A stretch of DNA of 64,000 bases, from positions 31,523,945 through 31,587,944 of the forward strand of contig NC_019865.2 in NCBI RefSeq assembly GCF_002234675.1, given 5' to 3'. The position numbers and the translations under genes are program-made. Positions 48,150-59,714 of the stretch are shown here, one piece after another (the stretch's first letter is position 1; each line of letters begins with the position of its first letter). Below the pieces are notes generated by a model. The model ran no database searches and was not told the origin of the DNA. It saw only the letters and a program-made list of their open reading frames with translations. The DNA is from Oryzias latipes (Eukaryota > Chordata > Actinopteri > Beloniformes > Adrianichthyidae).

Positions 48150-48415
48150 TTCCCAAATGTCAGCTGCTCCAAACTGTTCGGATCACAACACAAACCCTCT
48201 CCCCTCTTCACATCACACCCGTCCTGCTGCTGCTCCACTGGGTACAAGAGTCTCATTGGATTCCCTACAAAATCCTTCAAAGCCCTCCATAACCCGGCCC
48301 CTCCACATCTCTCTGACCTTATCCACTCCCAACCGCTCCCTCAGGTCATCCTCCTCCCTCCAGCTGGTTGTACCCACCGCTCCGTTTCATCTCCATGGGG
48401 GGCAGAGTGACTGGA
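48150..48415 (+). pseudogene. LINE reverse-transcriptase C-terminal fragment
   Basis: Forward frames contain relics of the ..HWLPV..RI.FK.. / ..FKALHNPAPPHLSDLIHSQP.. tail region found near the C-terminus of fish LINE ORF2 proteins. Short, frameshifted, without terminal features. Confidence 0.5.
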
Positions 48416-49074
48416 CCAGCAGTGTTGCCAGATTCTGCGGTTTTACACCCAATTGCGGAGAAAATTTGATTTGGCCGTTTTTTTTTTGTTTTTGTTTTTT
48501 TAACTTGTCCTGTCCAACAGCTAGGCAGGGAGATGAGAGCTGAGGGCCTCTTGTGTTGGACATATTTTACTTTAACAAGAGGGGTTATTAATCTTCAGAC
48601 AATACCAAAGGTATGACTGAATAAACCCCTTTTGTAATTGAGGCCAAACTTTATTCATTTCAACCATGTTTGAAAATCTTTGGTGTTGGACCAGACGGAA
48701 AAGGAAAGAAGGGAAGAAGAGAGAGGGATGTTAGAGGGGGGGGGGTGATAGTGAAAGGGGGGGGTAAGACCATGAAGCAGCATAGAGCAGACAGGTTTAC
48801 TGGTTGTTTATCATTATGGTACGGTTCAAATGTGGTACAAAAAGGGCGGGGCCTGTTCGCACACACTCAAATGTTATCAACACACCTGCTAGCTGCAAAA
48901 AATGTTCACATGTCAACATGTACACAAAACAGATAGTGTTCACGAACGCATACCTATGCCTTTAAACCAACTAGTGTGAAATCTTTCATTCATTCAATCA
49001 TGCAAACTATTAGTGCAAAGGTGAGCTAACACCTGTGCTCAGGTGAGTGTTTATGTTCTTCTAAAATGGATGGT

Positions 49075-50926
49075 GGAATGTAAAAAGAAGGAGGAGGAAC
49101 GCCCAGCCACCCCCACACCCAGACCCCCGCCACAGCAGCAGCGGCAGCCGGAATTCCCCCAACGCCACACGGGAACAGGCAGGGAACAACCGCCCCCCGG
49201 GCGACCAAGACCGCCACCCAGGCCAGGGCCAGCAGGACCGCCGCGAGGCCCACAGAGCCAGAGAGCAGGGAGGCGCGGAGGGAAAGAGAGCGCCGCCCCA
49301 GCCCAGCCAGGAAAGCAGCCCCCCCGCCGCGCCGGAAGAGCCCAACGCAGGGCCCCACCGGAGAAGGACGCCCACAGCCCCAGGCGAGCACCCCACCACC
49401 ACCCAGGAGTTCCGGGCATCCCCCCGCCCCAACCCCAGGTACGAGCCAGGACCCCCCAAGGGAGACCCGCTCCGCACTCCAGGCAGCCACCCACCCGGCC
49501 CACGGTTGGTCCAGGGAGGAGCAAGGCAGGGGCCCGCCGCTCCCGCCCAGGAGGGGGGAACCCCTGGGAAAAAAGGGTGGCCCACAAGGGGTGTTATAAA
49601 TATGGCCCGACCAGGCTCGGCCACTGTTGGAAGTTTGGCGGGGCCCAGCGCTCAGGGGCAAGGACCAGGACCCACCCCCCAGGGACACGAACACCCCCGG
49701 CTCAGGTGTAATATGAACCCCCCCACCGTGCGGAGAGAGCACCGCCGGGCCCAGGGAGCCGGCACCCAGGGGACACGGCCCCCACCAAGGAAGGGGTAGG
49801 GGACAGATGGACCCAGGTCCCACCTTCCTTGCAAAATGTGTGTGCATGTATGTGTGTTTGAGAGGGTGTGTGTGTGCATGTGTGTGTGTTTATGTTGGAA
49901 TGTATATATTGAAGGGGGAGGGGTGTGTGTACTAAGGGGGGTGCAGTTAAAATTTGCGAATAGGGCACTAAGGGGACATCTCCTGATTACTCACAGTGAT
50001 GTCCCCTCACCCTCCCCACCAAGGGGCCCTAAATGTCTAAGGTGCGGTTAAAATTGGCGGGTAGGGTGCCAGGACGACATCTGCTGCTTGCTTGCAGTGA
50101 TGTCCAAGCACCCCCCCTACCAAGGACCCTACATGTCTAAGGTGCAAATAAAACCGAAAGAGGGGGGGCCCACTCCATACGGCAACCATAGGAGGGGGGC
50201 CACTGCCAAGTAGCCCCCCCCCAAGGCGCATCGCAGGCTAGAACCCCCACCCCCTCACCCTAATATGAGGTTATATGAGGAAGGGGGTAAGTTGGGGACA
50301 ACTGGTAGACTGTCCCCCGGTGGTCAAACAGCTGTCCCCCAGCCCCCCCCCTCAGCAAAGGGGCCAGGGCCACCCAGTCCAGGGGCCCCACCCCCGGAGG
50401 CGCCAACACCCCAGGCCCGGCACCACCCACCCCACACAGAAAGCGTCGCCCCCCCCGGAGCAAACCCATGCCCCCACCCCCAGACGCCGGCCCTAGAGGA
50501 GCTCTGGTCAGGCCTTGACGGGACCGAGGAGGCCAACCGGCCGAGGCAACCACTGATTGCCTCAGCGGAGACCCCAACCCGTTAGCCCCCCCGACCCGTA
50601 CCAATAATGGCCCCCCCTCCCCCCCAGAACGCCCCCCACAGGACAGGGCCGACAAGCCCCCCACCCCACCCCACCCCAGACCCCGCAGCCGAAGCGGATG
50701 ACACCCAGAGCGACCGGGGGCCCCGAGAGGGTTGTCCCGTCCCGTCCCAGAGCCAGGGAAGGGCCGATCCCAGCCCAGGTGCAGATGGGCAGCCCATCCA
50801 GCGCCGCTGGGGCCCCCCCCCGAGCAGGGCCCCCCGCCAACCCCCCCCAGCACAAGCAAAGGGACCACCCCCCCCAAGCCAAGCCAGACCACCACCCCAC
50901 CCCCCCACCACGCACCCCCACACCCA

Positions 50927-50930
<4 letters not shown>
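49075..50930. repeat. GC-rich, C-run-rich block next to a LINE
   Basis: About 1.85 kb of very GC-rich sequence full of CCCC runs, clearly different from the AT-rich surroundings. It includes a tandem of about 120-bp units (about 49940-50150) with the motif CTAAGGTGCGGTTAAAATTGG and GATGTCC. Open frames on both strands (up to about 270 codons, Pro/Arg or Gly/Trp rich) reflect composition. It is probably part of the same retroelement as the following LINE or a satellite carried with it; that link is inferred. Confidence 0.55.

Positions 50931-50931
<1 letters not shown>

Positions 50932-50985
<54 letters not shown>
50932..50985. repeat. (TA)n run
   Basis: About 27 TA dinucleotides separating the GC-rich block from the LINE coding remnant. 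Confidence 0.95.
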
Positions 50986-50987
<2 letters not shown>

Positions 50988-50997
50988 CTATATATAC

Positions 50998-52052
50998 CCT
51001 GCAGGAATAATAAGATGGCCAAAGGAAGAGATACAGACCACGGATGTTAAGACACGAAAGCTCCTTACCATGCATGGAGGGTTCCATCCCAAATCCAGCA
51101 CCCTGAGACTGTATGCTAGCCGCAAGGAAGGAGGCCGAGGACTAGTGAGCGTAGAAGCCACTATCCAGGATGAAACATCCAAGATCCATGAGTACATCAA
51201 GCTCAAGGCCCCAAATGACAGTGTGCTCAGTGAATGTCTCAGGCAATGGACAGCAGAGGATACAGTGCTGGAGGACAGATCCTCATGGGAGGACAAACCC
51301 TGCATGGGATGTACCACCGGACCATAACTGAAGTGGCTGATATCAAGAAGTCCTACCAATGGCTAGAAAGGGCTGGCCTACAGGACAGCACCGAAGCGCT
51401 CATCCTGGCAGCCCAGGAATAAGCCCTGAGCACCAGAGCGATAGAGGCTCAGATCTACCACACCAGACAAGACCCAAGGTGTAGGCTGTGCAAAGAGGCG
51501 CCTGAAACAATCCAGCACATAACTGCAGGGTGTAAGATGCTGGCAGGGAAAGCATACATGGAGCGCCATCAAGTGGCTGGAATAATATACAGGAACATGT
51601 GTGCAGAATATGAACTGGAAACCCCAATGTCAAAATGGGAAACACCTCCGAAGGTGGTAGAGAATGAGAGGGCAAAGATCCTGTGGGACTTCCAGATCCA
51701 GACTGATAGGATGGTAATGGCGAACCAACCAGACATTGTAGTGGTGGATAAAGAACAGAGGAAAGCCGTTGTGGTTGATGTGGCAGTGCCAAGCGATGGG
51801 AACATCAGGAAGAAGGAACATGAGAAACTGGAGAAAGACCAGGGACTCAGAGAAGAACTGGAGAAAGCCTGGAAAGTGAAGGTGACAGTGGTGCCTGTGG
51901 TAATTGGAGCACTCGGGGCAGTAACCCCCAAGCTGGAGGAGTGGCTACAACAGATACCTGGAAAGACCTCAGACCTCTCAGTCCAGAAAAGCGCATTGCT
52001 AGGAACAGCTAAGATACTGCGCAGGACCCTCAAGCTCCCAGGCCTCTGGTAG
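50998..52052 (+). pseudogene. non-LTR retrotransposon, C-terminal part of ORF2
   Basis: Three frames in series: AGIIRWPKEEIQTTDVKTRK and GGFHPKSSTLRLYASRKEGG (to about 51327); GMYHRTITEVADIKKSYQWL (to 51422, stop at TAA); then RLCKEAPETIQHITAGCKML and, from 51537, ILWDFQIQTDRMVMANQPDI, TPKLEEWLQQIPGKTSDLSV, GTAKILRRTLKLPGLW, stop at 52052. The conserved Cys/His pattern C..C..H..C (from the LCKEAPETIQHITAGC part) fits a terminal zinc-binding motif. This C-terminus is shared by an abundant fish LINE family. 5'-truncated and frameshifted. Clade not assigned. Confidence 0.85.
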
Positions 52053-52439
52053 AGGACCCGAGCTTGGAGGAGAAAACCACCCGCGGAGGGTGAGAGGGGC
52101 GTTTTTTTTATATATATATATAGTATATATAACTTATCCAATTTTGCCAACTTAAATGAATTGCTTCTATTGGCAACAAGTAAATGAGTTAAATTTATTT
52201 TACCTAATTTCCTACGTCAATAAAACTCAATAATTGTTTATACAACTCAAATTTACGTATTTATCTAACTAAATGTCATATTACTCCAATTCAATTAAGA
52301 TTTTTTTCCATGTTAATTAATAATTCTTAAACTCTCATATGTTTAAGTTTGAGCCGGCAGACATACTCATTTGTATATAACATTGAAAAGAACAGAACAA
52401 CATGTGCTGTTTATAGTATATAAATTGATTTAGGAATTT

Positions 52440-53129
52440 TCCAACATTGTCATTGCAGTCTTACACAGTAGAGGTGCTATATAAACTCATCATTCTCTCT
52501 TTCCCTCTCACTCATGGTGTAGAGACGTAAGCATAGTAGGACAAAATAACGCGGCAAAACACAGTAAAACAGCCAAACAACCAAACTCATTTGGTCAAAA
52601 ACCCACAATTAAACCCAAATCCGTCCAGACAGGCAAAGGGAATGGTATCCCAGAACCCCTTGCGGTGCTGCTCTAACAGCAGCACCAAAGTTACACCTAC
52701 TTAATAGAATTAATTTGAATGAATGTAAAATAACTGTCTGAAAACTACGTGTTATTTTTAAACTGACTTAACAAAAAAATGATTTATCTTAACTGAAGCA
52801 AATAATTAAGTTAGACCAGAGTAAAAAAGTTTCTCTTTCCAACATCCATATGTGGTCTTATCACCCTATGAAGGTGGAAAAAGTATTATCTGAGCTTCTC
52901 CATCCACTAAATCATCTTCAAATGGTCACGCCATGCTGCTCCACCTCTCTGAAAACAAACTTCAACTAAACCTGCTCCAGACCAGGTTATGTTCAGAGCA
53001 TGAGTTGCCATGGCAACTTGACATCCCCTGAAACATACCTCCATTTTTGGAACTGAAAGCTGAAGTTATCAACTTCCTTAGCCTCAAACTTACCGTGGGA
53101 GCTAGCATAACCTTTCTGGAATACCCCCC
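52440..53129. mobile_element. Harbinger-like TIR element, copy 2 (right half)
   Basis: Near-identical to 47436-48086 (ACTCATGGTG.AGAGAC, ..CCGTCCAGACAGGCAAAGGGAA, ..ATGGTCTTATCACCCTATGA) and ends in the same inverse terminal repeat TTTCTGGAATACCCCCC. The matching left half and left TIR are absent here. Confidence 0.65.
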
Positions 53130-53365
53130 AGAAGGATGCTCTGTCCAGATGTTTGTGTATTTGTTGGTGTGAGGGTCACTGAAAGAGGAATGTTGAGATA
53201 CAAAGAATTACCAGTTAAATACTGTTGGATGAATAGTGAAATATTCAGTTTTTACCATCATAAATCAGACGTCCGACGAGTCGGTGCCTCACCAGCATCT
53301 ATCTCATCGCCCGTCACTGAGTAGTAGTGTGTGTCAGAGAGAGGCAGAGAAAAGAGTGAGAGAGT

Positions 53366-53404
<39 letters not shown>

Positions 53405-54727
53405 CGTGTGTATGAGATGAGAGAGAGGTGCCTGTGTGTGGAGGGGGTATCTGACCTCCAGGGTATCTCTATGTTAACTCTGGCTAAGCTGTATTTGATG
53501 TGTGTATTGAGGGTGGACACTTTCCTTGAAATAAACACAAGTACAATACTTATGTCACCCTGCTTAAGTTACTTAGTTATTTTTTCTCTTTTATTTAGTG
53601 TAATTTTCAGTTTCGCCACTGGTGGCAGTCCACATTTAACATGTTGTTTTTTTTGGATTTGCCAGGAGTAATCATCCTGTCATTGTTTTTATCTTTGACG
53701 TCTTTTCAACTTTTCTCAAAGTACAGCGTCAGAGGAAAAAAGACTTGAGCGAGGTAAAGAGGGAAAAAAAACAAACTGAAATTAATTGGGGTTTTTAAAA
53801 CTGTATTTGTTCTAAGTTTTGGAAAAAAACTCACTTCCAACAGTTAGTGTACCCAGGAAGAAAAATCTGGTTAAAGAGCTACGTTGGACTTTGATGACTT
53901 TGTGGAGAAATACGTTACCTGGGTGAGTGGAAATATCGCATTTGATGTCGGATAAACCTGCTATATTCACTGGTGATGTGTATTGATTTATTTGAAAAAA
54001 CAGTGATTTGCAAACCAAATATTATAGAAAAAAACCAGTTGAGGTAACTATGGAAATATGTGATCAGTATTGTAATGTTCTGTTAAGTTTAATGCACAGA
54101 GTCTCCTCAGTTGGCCACGTGTTGCAGGCTAGATGCACAGTAAGCTAGTTTTGACTTGTTTTTTGCATACATGTTAAGTTATATCATTTTGGTGTGTATA
54201 TTGAGTTAAATTCTTGAAAAAAAGGAAAATGACTGAAGTAATGTTAAAAGGACAATATATATGGACAATATTCAATGATTTTCTGCACATTTGTGTAGAC
54301 TGTTTTTTTTCCTTTGTGCACATCTGGATCCCCGACCTTCCTTCGGTCAACTCATCTACTCCATCATCATTCCGTCCTCTTACCTCCTTGGTTCATCTCA
54401 TCTCATCTACTGTTTGGACATTAAGTGGGTTACCTTTATTTTTTTGAGTGCACTCAAAGGGTTATTTATTTTATTCTAAAGAACAGAGAAAGTTGGACTC
54501 AGATTTTAAGTTTTCTTTTTGAGATCTCAATTTTATTTGAACCTCCTTTTCATGTCAGTGGCCACTTGTTTTGTTGTGAAGTGTTAAATATAAGAAATTC
54601 ACTCAGTTCTGTTGACTGTTATTTTGTGTTATTTTATTACCTAAAACTAAGTATTATTTTTTCTGGTTCAACTGTAAATGATACCACTTCTTTGGGGTGG
54701 AATATTCCTAGCTAAATACTGGAATAT
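53130..54727. other. AT-rich region, possibly 5' LTR body of the gypsy element
   Basis: No gene recognised. Contains an (AG)n run (about 53363-53402). If the ~100-bp repeat at 54728-54826 is the end of a 5' LTR, part of this stretch would be its U3/R, but the LTR start was not identified because the 3' LTR is truncated to its last ~100 bp. Confidence 0.35.
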
Positions 54728-55098
54728 ATGACAATAAACAATCTCCTCATTGAACTTAGACTTAGAGTAACTCCATTTGAAGTTATTTAGAGCTGTCAGA
54801 CACAGCAGCACCACCTAGGGGTTACATAAAGTGGCGAGCTAGCCAGGAGATTGTTGCAGCATTTATATTTGACACCACCTCAGTTTTTGATAACTGCTTG
54901 TACGTTGTTTACAAAATGAACATTTGTAATTAATTTGATTTGCACGGGCCTAGTTGTCTGTATGTAACAGGCATAAGTGATGCTTATACTGACACTGACA
55001 TTGCTGCTTATTTTAAAGTCAATGGGGATATTAAGAAAATAGTAAGAGTCCCTGATGACCCAGATCAGCCCTAAGGCAGAGTTCTTATTGAGTATGCT

Positions 55099-56590
55099 AT
55101 GGAGCGAACAGTATCAAGACTTGATCCTGCACAACTGGGCAATCAACCGAGCCCTAATGATCCAGATGGTACTTGGTATGTCAAAACCATTCGCGAAGTA
55201 TGTCAAGAGGAGCTGGGAAGAGAGTTGGCCCAGGGGTGTCTAGCTGAATTAAGCTCCCTTGCAGGTACTAGTAAAACTAGCTTTTGGGATGCTTTGCAGC
55301 CTGAAGGGCAAAAAGCCCAGCCTGATTTTGTCCTTCCTTCAAGTCCAGATACTCACCTTCACTCTCCTGATCAGCTTGCTACTACCATAAGCAAAGAAGG
55401 TGAGGCTCGTGTGCTAGGTGCAGTTCGGTCTAACGCCACCAAGGAAATTCCACAAAATCCAGGCGTTCACAATATTCCATTGAGTGCTGCTACAGATGCT
55501 CCCATTTTTGATGAAGCCACTGTGAACCCCCCTTACGTTCAAAAGGTCATTGTGGAGCACTTTATTCGAAATGACTCATCAACCTCCAGCTATAGCCAAA
55601 GCCGGATCAGAACTTTCTCTGGGCGGGTGCCAAAACCAAACGGCGAGGTTGATTACGATGCCTGGCGCACCCAGGTAGACTTGCTTCTCAGCGATCTGTC
55701 ATTGTCTGACTTCCAAAAAGTCCGAAGAATTTTGGAAAGCCTTCTTAGCCCAGCTGCTGACATTGTCAAGCCACTTGGGACAAATGCAGCTCCCCAGACT
55801 TATCTCAGTCAGCTTGATTCTGCATTTGGAGTTGTAGAAGATGGTGAAGAGCTATTTGCTACATTCTTAGGCTCCAACCAAAATTCAGGTGAAAAACCTT
55901 CCATCTACTTAAACCGTCTACAAACTCTTCTGACTAAAGCCATATCTAGAGGGGGAGTCTTAGCTACTGAATCAGATAAATATTTGCTTCGGCAATTTTG
56001 TAGGGGCTGCTGGGACCAAAGTCTAATAGTTGGCCTCCAGCTTGAGAAAAGCAAATCTGCCATCATTCCCTGAATTATTGCTACTTTTGAGGACAGAAGA
56101 AGATCGAAGAGCAGCCAAAATCGATCGCATGAAGAAGCATCTGGGAAGCACAAAGGCCGCAACACACATGCATTCAGTCTTAAGCATGCCAGTAATTGAA
56201 AATGAACCAGCCACAGCAAAGAAACATGACATTAGTTCAAAACTCGAAAAGGAAGTGGCAGAGCTCCGCAAACAAGTGGAAAAGCTAACACAAGAAGGGA
56301 GAAAGGAGCAGAAACCAGAGAGGGTTCAAGTTAACCTCACGAAAGGTGAACTGTCCATCCAAAGTGAACATTTAGTTGCTCATGCTTTAAACAGAAACCC
56401 AGTTGCTGAAACACCTACTCCACCTAGGCCTTGGTTCTGTTTTAAGTGTGGAGCAGATGGACACATTGCAGCAAAATGCAGTTTTGAAGCCAATCCTGGC
56501 CTTGTCCGACGAAAGAATGCAGAGATCAGAGACAAGAGAGATCAATTCTGGGCCCAACATGCAGCCCACATAACATCTTTAAACTGGTAG
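55099..56590 (+). pseudogene. PNMA-like Gag with one frameshift
   Basis: First frame 55099-56073: N-terminal part, then FSGRVPKPNGEVDYDAW (about residue 175), the capsid-like region also found in the domesticated PNMA and ZCCHC12/18 proteins. The frame ends early. The continuation (FPELLLLLRTEEDRRAAKID, a Lys/Glu-rich helix, and zinc knuckle CFKCGADGHIAAKC, C-x2-C-x4-H-x4-C) is in the next frame, 56030-56590. The switch lies within about 56040-56075. A single-base indel is more likely than programmed frameshifting because it splits Gag itself, before the knuckle. Confidence 0.85.
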
Positions 56591-56601
56591 AGGCTGCTGC
56601 C

Positions 56602-57591
56602 GTGGGACGACCGGGAGCTGAAGACCAAAATCAGATAAGTCCCATAGCAATGACTCTTAGTGAATGTTTCCCAGAACACAACAATGAGCCGAATGTTAAA
56701 CTGCCTCCTGGACTTGTAGGTCCCCGCTGTACCTCTAAAGTCACTGTAGGAGACGTAACATGTGAATCCATTCTTGACACCGGCTACCAAGTAACAACTA
56801 TTTCAGAAACTTTTCACTCTAGGCACTTGTCAACCCTACCTATTCAGCCAATACACCAGCTTCTCGAGGTTGAAGGTGCTGGAGGACAGTCAGTGCCTTA
56901 TCTTGGTTATGTCGAAGTCCTTCTAACTTTTCCTGAGAGTGTAACTGGCACCAAAGAGCAGTTATCTGTTCTTGCACTCATTGTTCCAGAATGTCACTTT
57001 AACAGCCGAATTCCAGTTTTGGTAGGCACCAATGTCTTGTTACAGCTCTACCAATGTGGGGTTAGTCATGACAAGTTCCAGTTTCTTAAGAGGTCAGACA
57101 GCATTGCTCTTCTGCTCCAGCATGTAGTTCAGGTGCATAAGAGTGAAACTAAGGCCTGTCTGGTGAAGTTACATGGGGAGAAGCCCATTACTATTCCAGC
57201 TAGACATAGAATGTGCCTTTTTGGAGATGTTGGAGTGGGAAAATCAAATCCCCACACTTCTTTTGTCCTTGAACCCCCTGAGCCTTCATCTTTGCCTGGA
57301 GGGTTGTTTCTCCAGTGCGCGCTAATTAACATTAACACTAAAGCCTCAAGCAAGATTCCTGTTGTCTTAAGTAACACCACAGATCACAATGTTACCCTGC
57401 CCTCAAAGTGTATCATTGGAAGAGTATCTGCTGTACAGAGTGTAATGACCTCAACTTCTACGCTGCTTGCTGATTCTCATACATCAGTTGGCAAACATTC
57501 ATTCAACCTCAGTGAGTCCCCAGTGCCTGAGGAGTGGAAACCATGCATTGTAGACAAACTCAACTCGATCCCTGAAGTTTTTTGCAGCTAA
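56602..57591 (+). pseudogene. retropepsin-type aspartic protease domain and linker
   Basis: Contains the catalytic ILDTGYQVTTIS motif (D-T-G) near residue 58, followed by flap-like and IPVLVGTNVL segments typical of gypsy proteases, then a linker to RT. The frame closes with a stop at 57591 just before the RT frame, so the Pol polyprotein is broken here. The original start is unlikely to be this ATG. Confidence 0.8.
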
Positions 57592-58195
57592 TGATCTTTC
57601 TTTTGGCCACACTTCTGCAGTAAAGCATCATATCCGTTTGCAGGATGAGACACCCTTCAAAGAGCGATCGAGGCCCATACATCCCAGCGATCGAGAAGCT
57701 GTTAGACAGCATCTCCGAGAACTGCTGGATGCAGGGATTATAAGAGAATCCGAGAGTCCATTTGCATCACCAGTAGTCGTTGTAAAGAAAAAGAATGGGC
57801 AAATTAGGCTGTGCATCAACTATAGAAAACCTAACACTCGTACCATCAAAGATGCGTATGCCCTTCCCAACATTGAAGAGACCTTTTCAGCCTTGAACGG
57901 AGCTAAATGGTTCTCAGTGATGGACTTGAAGTCTGGTTATTACCAGGTGGAAATGGCAGAGGAAGACAAACCAAAAACCGCATTCACATGCCCATTAGGT
58001 TTTTATGAATTCAATCGTATGCCACAGGGCATCACAAATGCACCCAGCACATTCCAACGCCTTATGGAGAAATGTGTTAGTGACTTGCATCTATGCGAAG
58101 TTCTGGTGTTTTTAGATGATCTTATTGTCTTCTCCCAGACACTCGAAGAGCATAAGGCGAGGCTCATGAAAGTGTTGTCGTCTAAAAAGCTATGA
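57592..58195 (+). pseudogene. gypsy reverse transcriptase, truncated
   Basis: Seen: SPFASPVVVVKKKNGQIRLC, DLKSGYYQVEM, FNRMPQGITNAPSTFQRLM and the active site FLDDLIVFS (usual YxDD-type box as F-L-D-D). The frame stops within the thumb because the element is deleted into its 3' LTR. Confidence 0.9.
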
Positions 58196-58439
58196 CATTA
58201 AACAATCTCCTCATTGAACCTAGACTTAGAGTAACTCCATTTGAAGTTATTTAAAGCTGTCAGACACAGCAGCACCACCTAGGGGTTACACTTACTATAC
58301 TGTTGTGTTGTAGGGAGAGGAGTGTGTTATGGAAAATAAAATATGGCTTTAATTGCGTGTTTGTGTGTGTATGTCTTGGCAGGTCAGTGTGTGGTGTGGC
58401 TCTTTGACTCTCACAATGAAAAAATACGGCTCTTGGTGT

Positions 58440-58527
58440 CAAACTTGTTCGCCACCCCTGGTCTAGTGGGTTTCGATGACCCAACTCCCAATGTTAAAGT
58501 GCCTAAGATAGCACAAAGGTTACCTTG
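58440..58527. mobile_element. partial TTAA MITE in inverted orientation
   Basis: CTAGTGGGTTTCGATGACCC.. AAGTGCCTAAGATAGCACAAAGGTTACC is the inverse of the left end of the family at 19601, 40280 and 43098. It abuts ..CGCCACCCCTG, which looks like a hAT terminus. Confidence 0.65.
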
Positions 58528-58659
58528 ACACATTTTTCTAAGGTTTCAACCAATGGACCTTGTGATTTCCATATCAAAGACATGAGTGACCCAGCAATGT
58601 CAAGGCAGGAGCTCACATGTCATGAACTTTGTCTTTAATATTGGGACATACAGTGACGC

Positions 58660-59095
58660 ACAAGGGTGTTGGTCATCATCCTCTCCCAAACTCTAACTCA
58701 TGGTGCAGAAAGAAATAAAACATAACAGGTTAAATTACTAATTAAAACAGAGTAAAACAGCTAGACAACAAAACCCATGGACAAAAACTCACACTTAAAC
58801 CCCAATCTGCCCAGATAGGCAAAAAAAATTGTATCCCACAATTCCTTCCGCTCCCTTACGTTATGATGTTATGACGTCATGACGCGTTGACAGCTTCACA
58901 CCAAAGTTACACCAACTTAATTGAATTACGTTGATTGAAAGTAAAATAACTACTGTATGTCAGACAACTATGTGTTATTTTTAAGTTGAATGAACTCAAA
59001 AAAATGATTTATTTTCACCAAACTAAATAATTAAGTTAGATTGTTGTAAAAAAGTTAATCTTTCCAACTACAGCCCAAATACTCTTTTTAGAGTG
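58660..59095. repeat. diverged third copy of the 47.4/52.5 kb repeat
   Basis: Shares CATCATCCTCTCC..ACTCATGGTGCAGA, AACACAGT/AACAGAGTAAAACAGC, ACTTAATTGAATTA and AATAATTAAGTTAGA in the same order as 47436-47810. It ends in CTCTTTTTAGAGTGC, a common fish MITE end. Confidence 0.6.
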
Positions 59096-59274
59096 CATAT
59101 CAGGAGGCCTTTTTTATGTTGGAATTTTTTCTTTCCTTTACAAATGGACAATATGTTGTCCTAATTACTCAGTGCTATTAGTGTTCAACTTTTACTTGTA
59201 AGCTCATTAACATAATGATAATGGGTTTTAAATGATTACATTCAACTAAAAAGTGACGGAGGGCAGAATCAAAC

Positions 59275-59433
59275 AGCAATTAAAGCTACAAGTAGCATTT
59301 AGCGGGCCCGAGCACGTGCCATCGCCTGGCACGAGCGACCGCCCCGTGAGCAACGCCCTGCTCGAGCCATTCTCGTTGTTTTTTCTTGTCCATTCTGGAG
59401 CTCCAAGATAATGTTAATATGACAGCAGCCTGT
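59275..59433. repeat. head of a dispersed fish repeat (GCGGGCCCGAGCAC type)
   Basis: AGCAATTAAAGCTACAAGTAGCATTTAGCGGGCCCGAGCACGTG is the opening of a very common teleost repeat whose tail, ..TTCCGGTAGAATAATAATAA, closes this window. The piece here is cut off by a 27-G homopolymer. Confidence 0.55.
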
Positions 59434-59460
59434 GGGGGGGGGGGGGGGGGGGGGGGGGGG
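59434..59460 (+). repeat. 27-G homopolymer
   Basis: Uninterrupted G run. Such runs are prone to slippage and assembly error. Confidence 0.95.
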
Positions 59461-59714
59461 ACTGTAATCTGTTTCCTTAAAGGACAAAGACTTATGCATA
59501 TAGCATGAAAAAAATTCTTAAATCTAAGCCTCGTTTAGACCTGCTCAATTTCTCATCAAGTAGAAGAAGGTTTTTATCAGATTAAGAAACAAGCAATGAT
59601 GATAATTGCTATCACTGTTCCTAAGAATGAGAACAATAGAACTTATTCAATTTCCACTACAATGTCTAGATGAGTGTCAGCTATGTCTGATAACTTGGCC
59701 AATTAGCTGGACCG

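Larger units (their letters stand above)
54728..58290 (+). mobile_element. deleted Ty3/gypsy retrotransposon with PNMA-like Gag
   Basis: Direct repeat of about 99 bp (ATGACAATAAACAATCTCCT .. GCACCACCTAGGGGTTACA) at 54728-54826 and 58192-58290 marks the LTR 3' ends; GTGGCGAGCTAGCCAGGAG just after the first is a candidate primer-binding site. Between them are gag, protease and the first part of reverse transcriptase. RNase H, integrase and most of the 3' LTR are missing: the RT frame runs straight into the LTR end near 58180. Non-autonomous and inactive. Confidence 0.83.

Noticed and set aside
49026-51087. Pro/Arg- and Gly/Trp-rich open frames up to 275 codons on both strands
   Set aside because: Caused by extreme GC composition. 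No domain, no conserved start, frames overlap on both strands.
56030-56075. Programmed ribosomal frameshift in the gypsy element
   Set aside because: The shift splits Gag before its zinc knuckle rather than lying at a gag-pol boundary, and no clear slippery heptamer with a downstream structure was seen.
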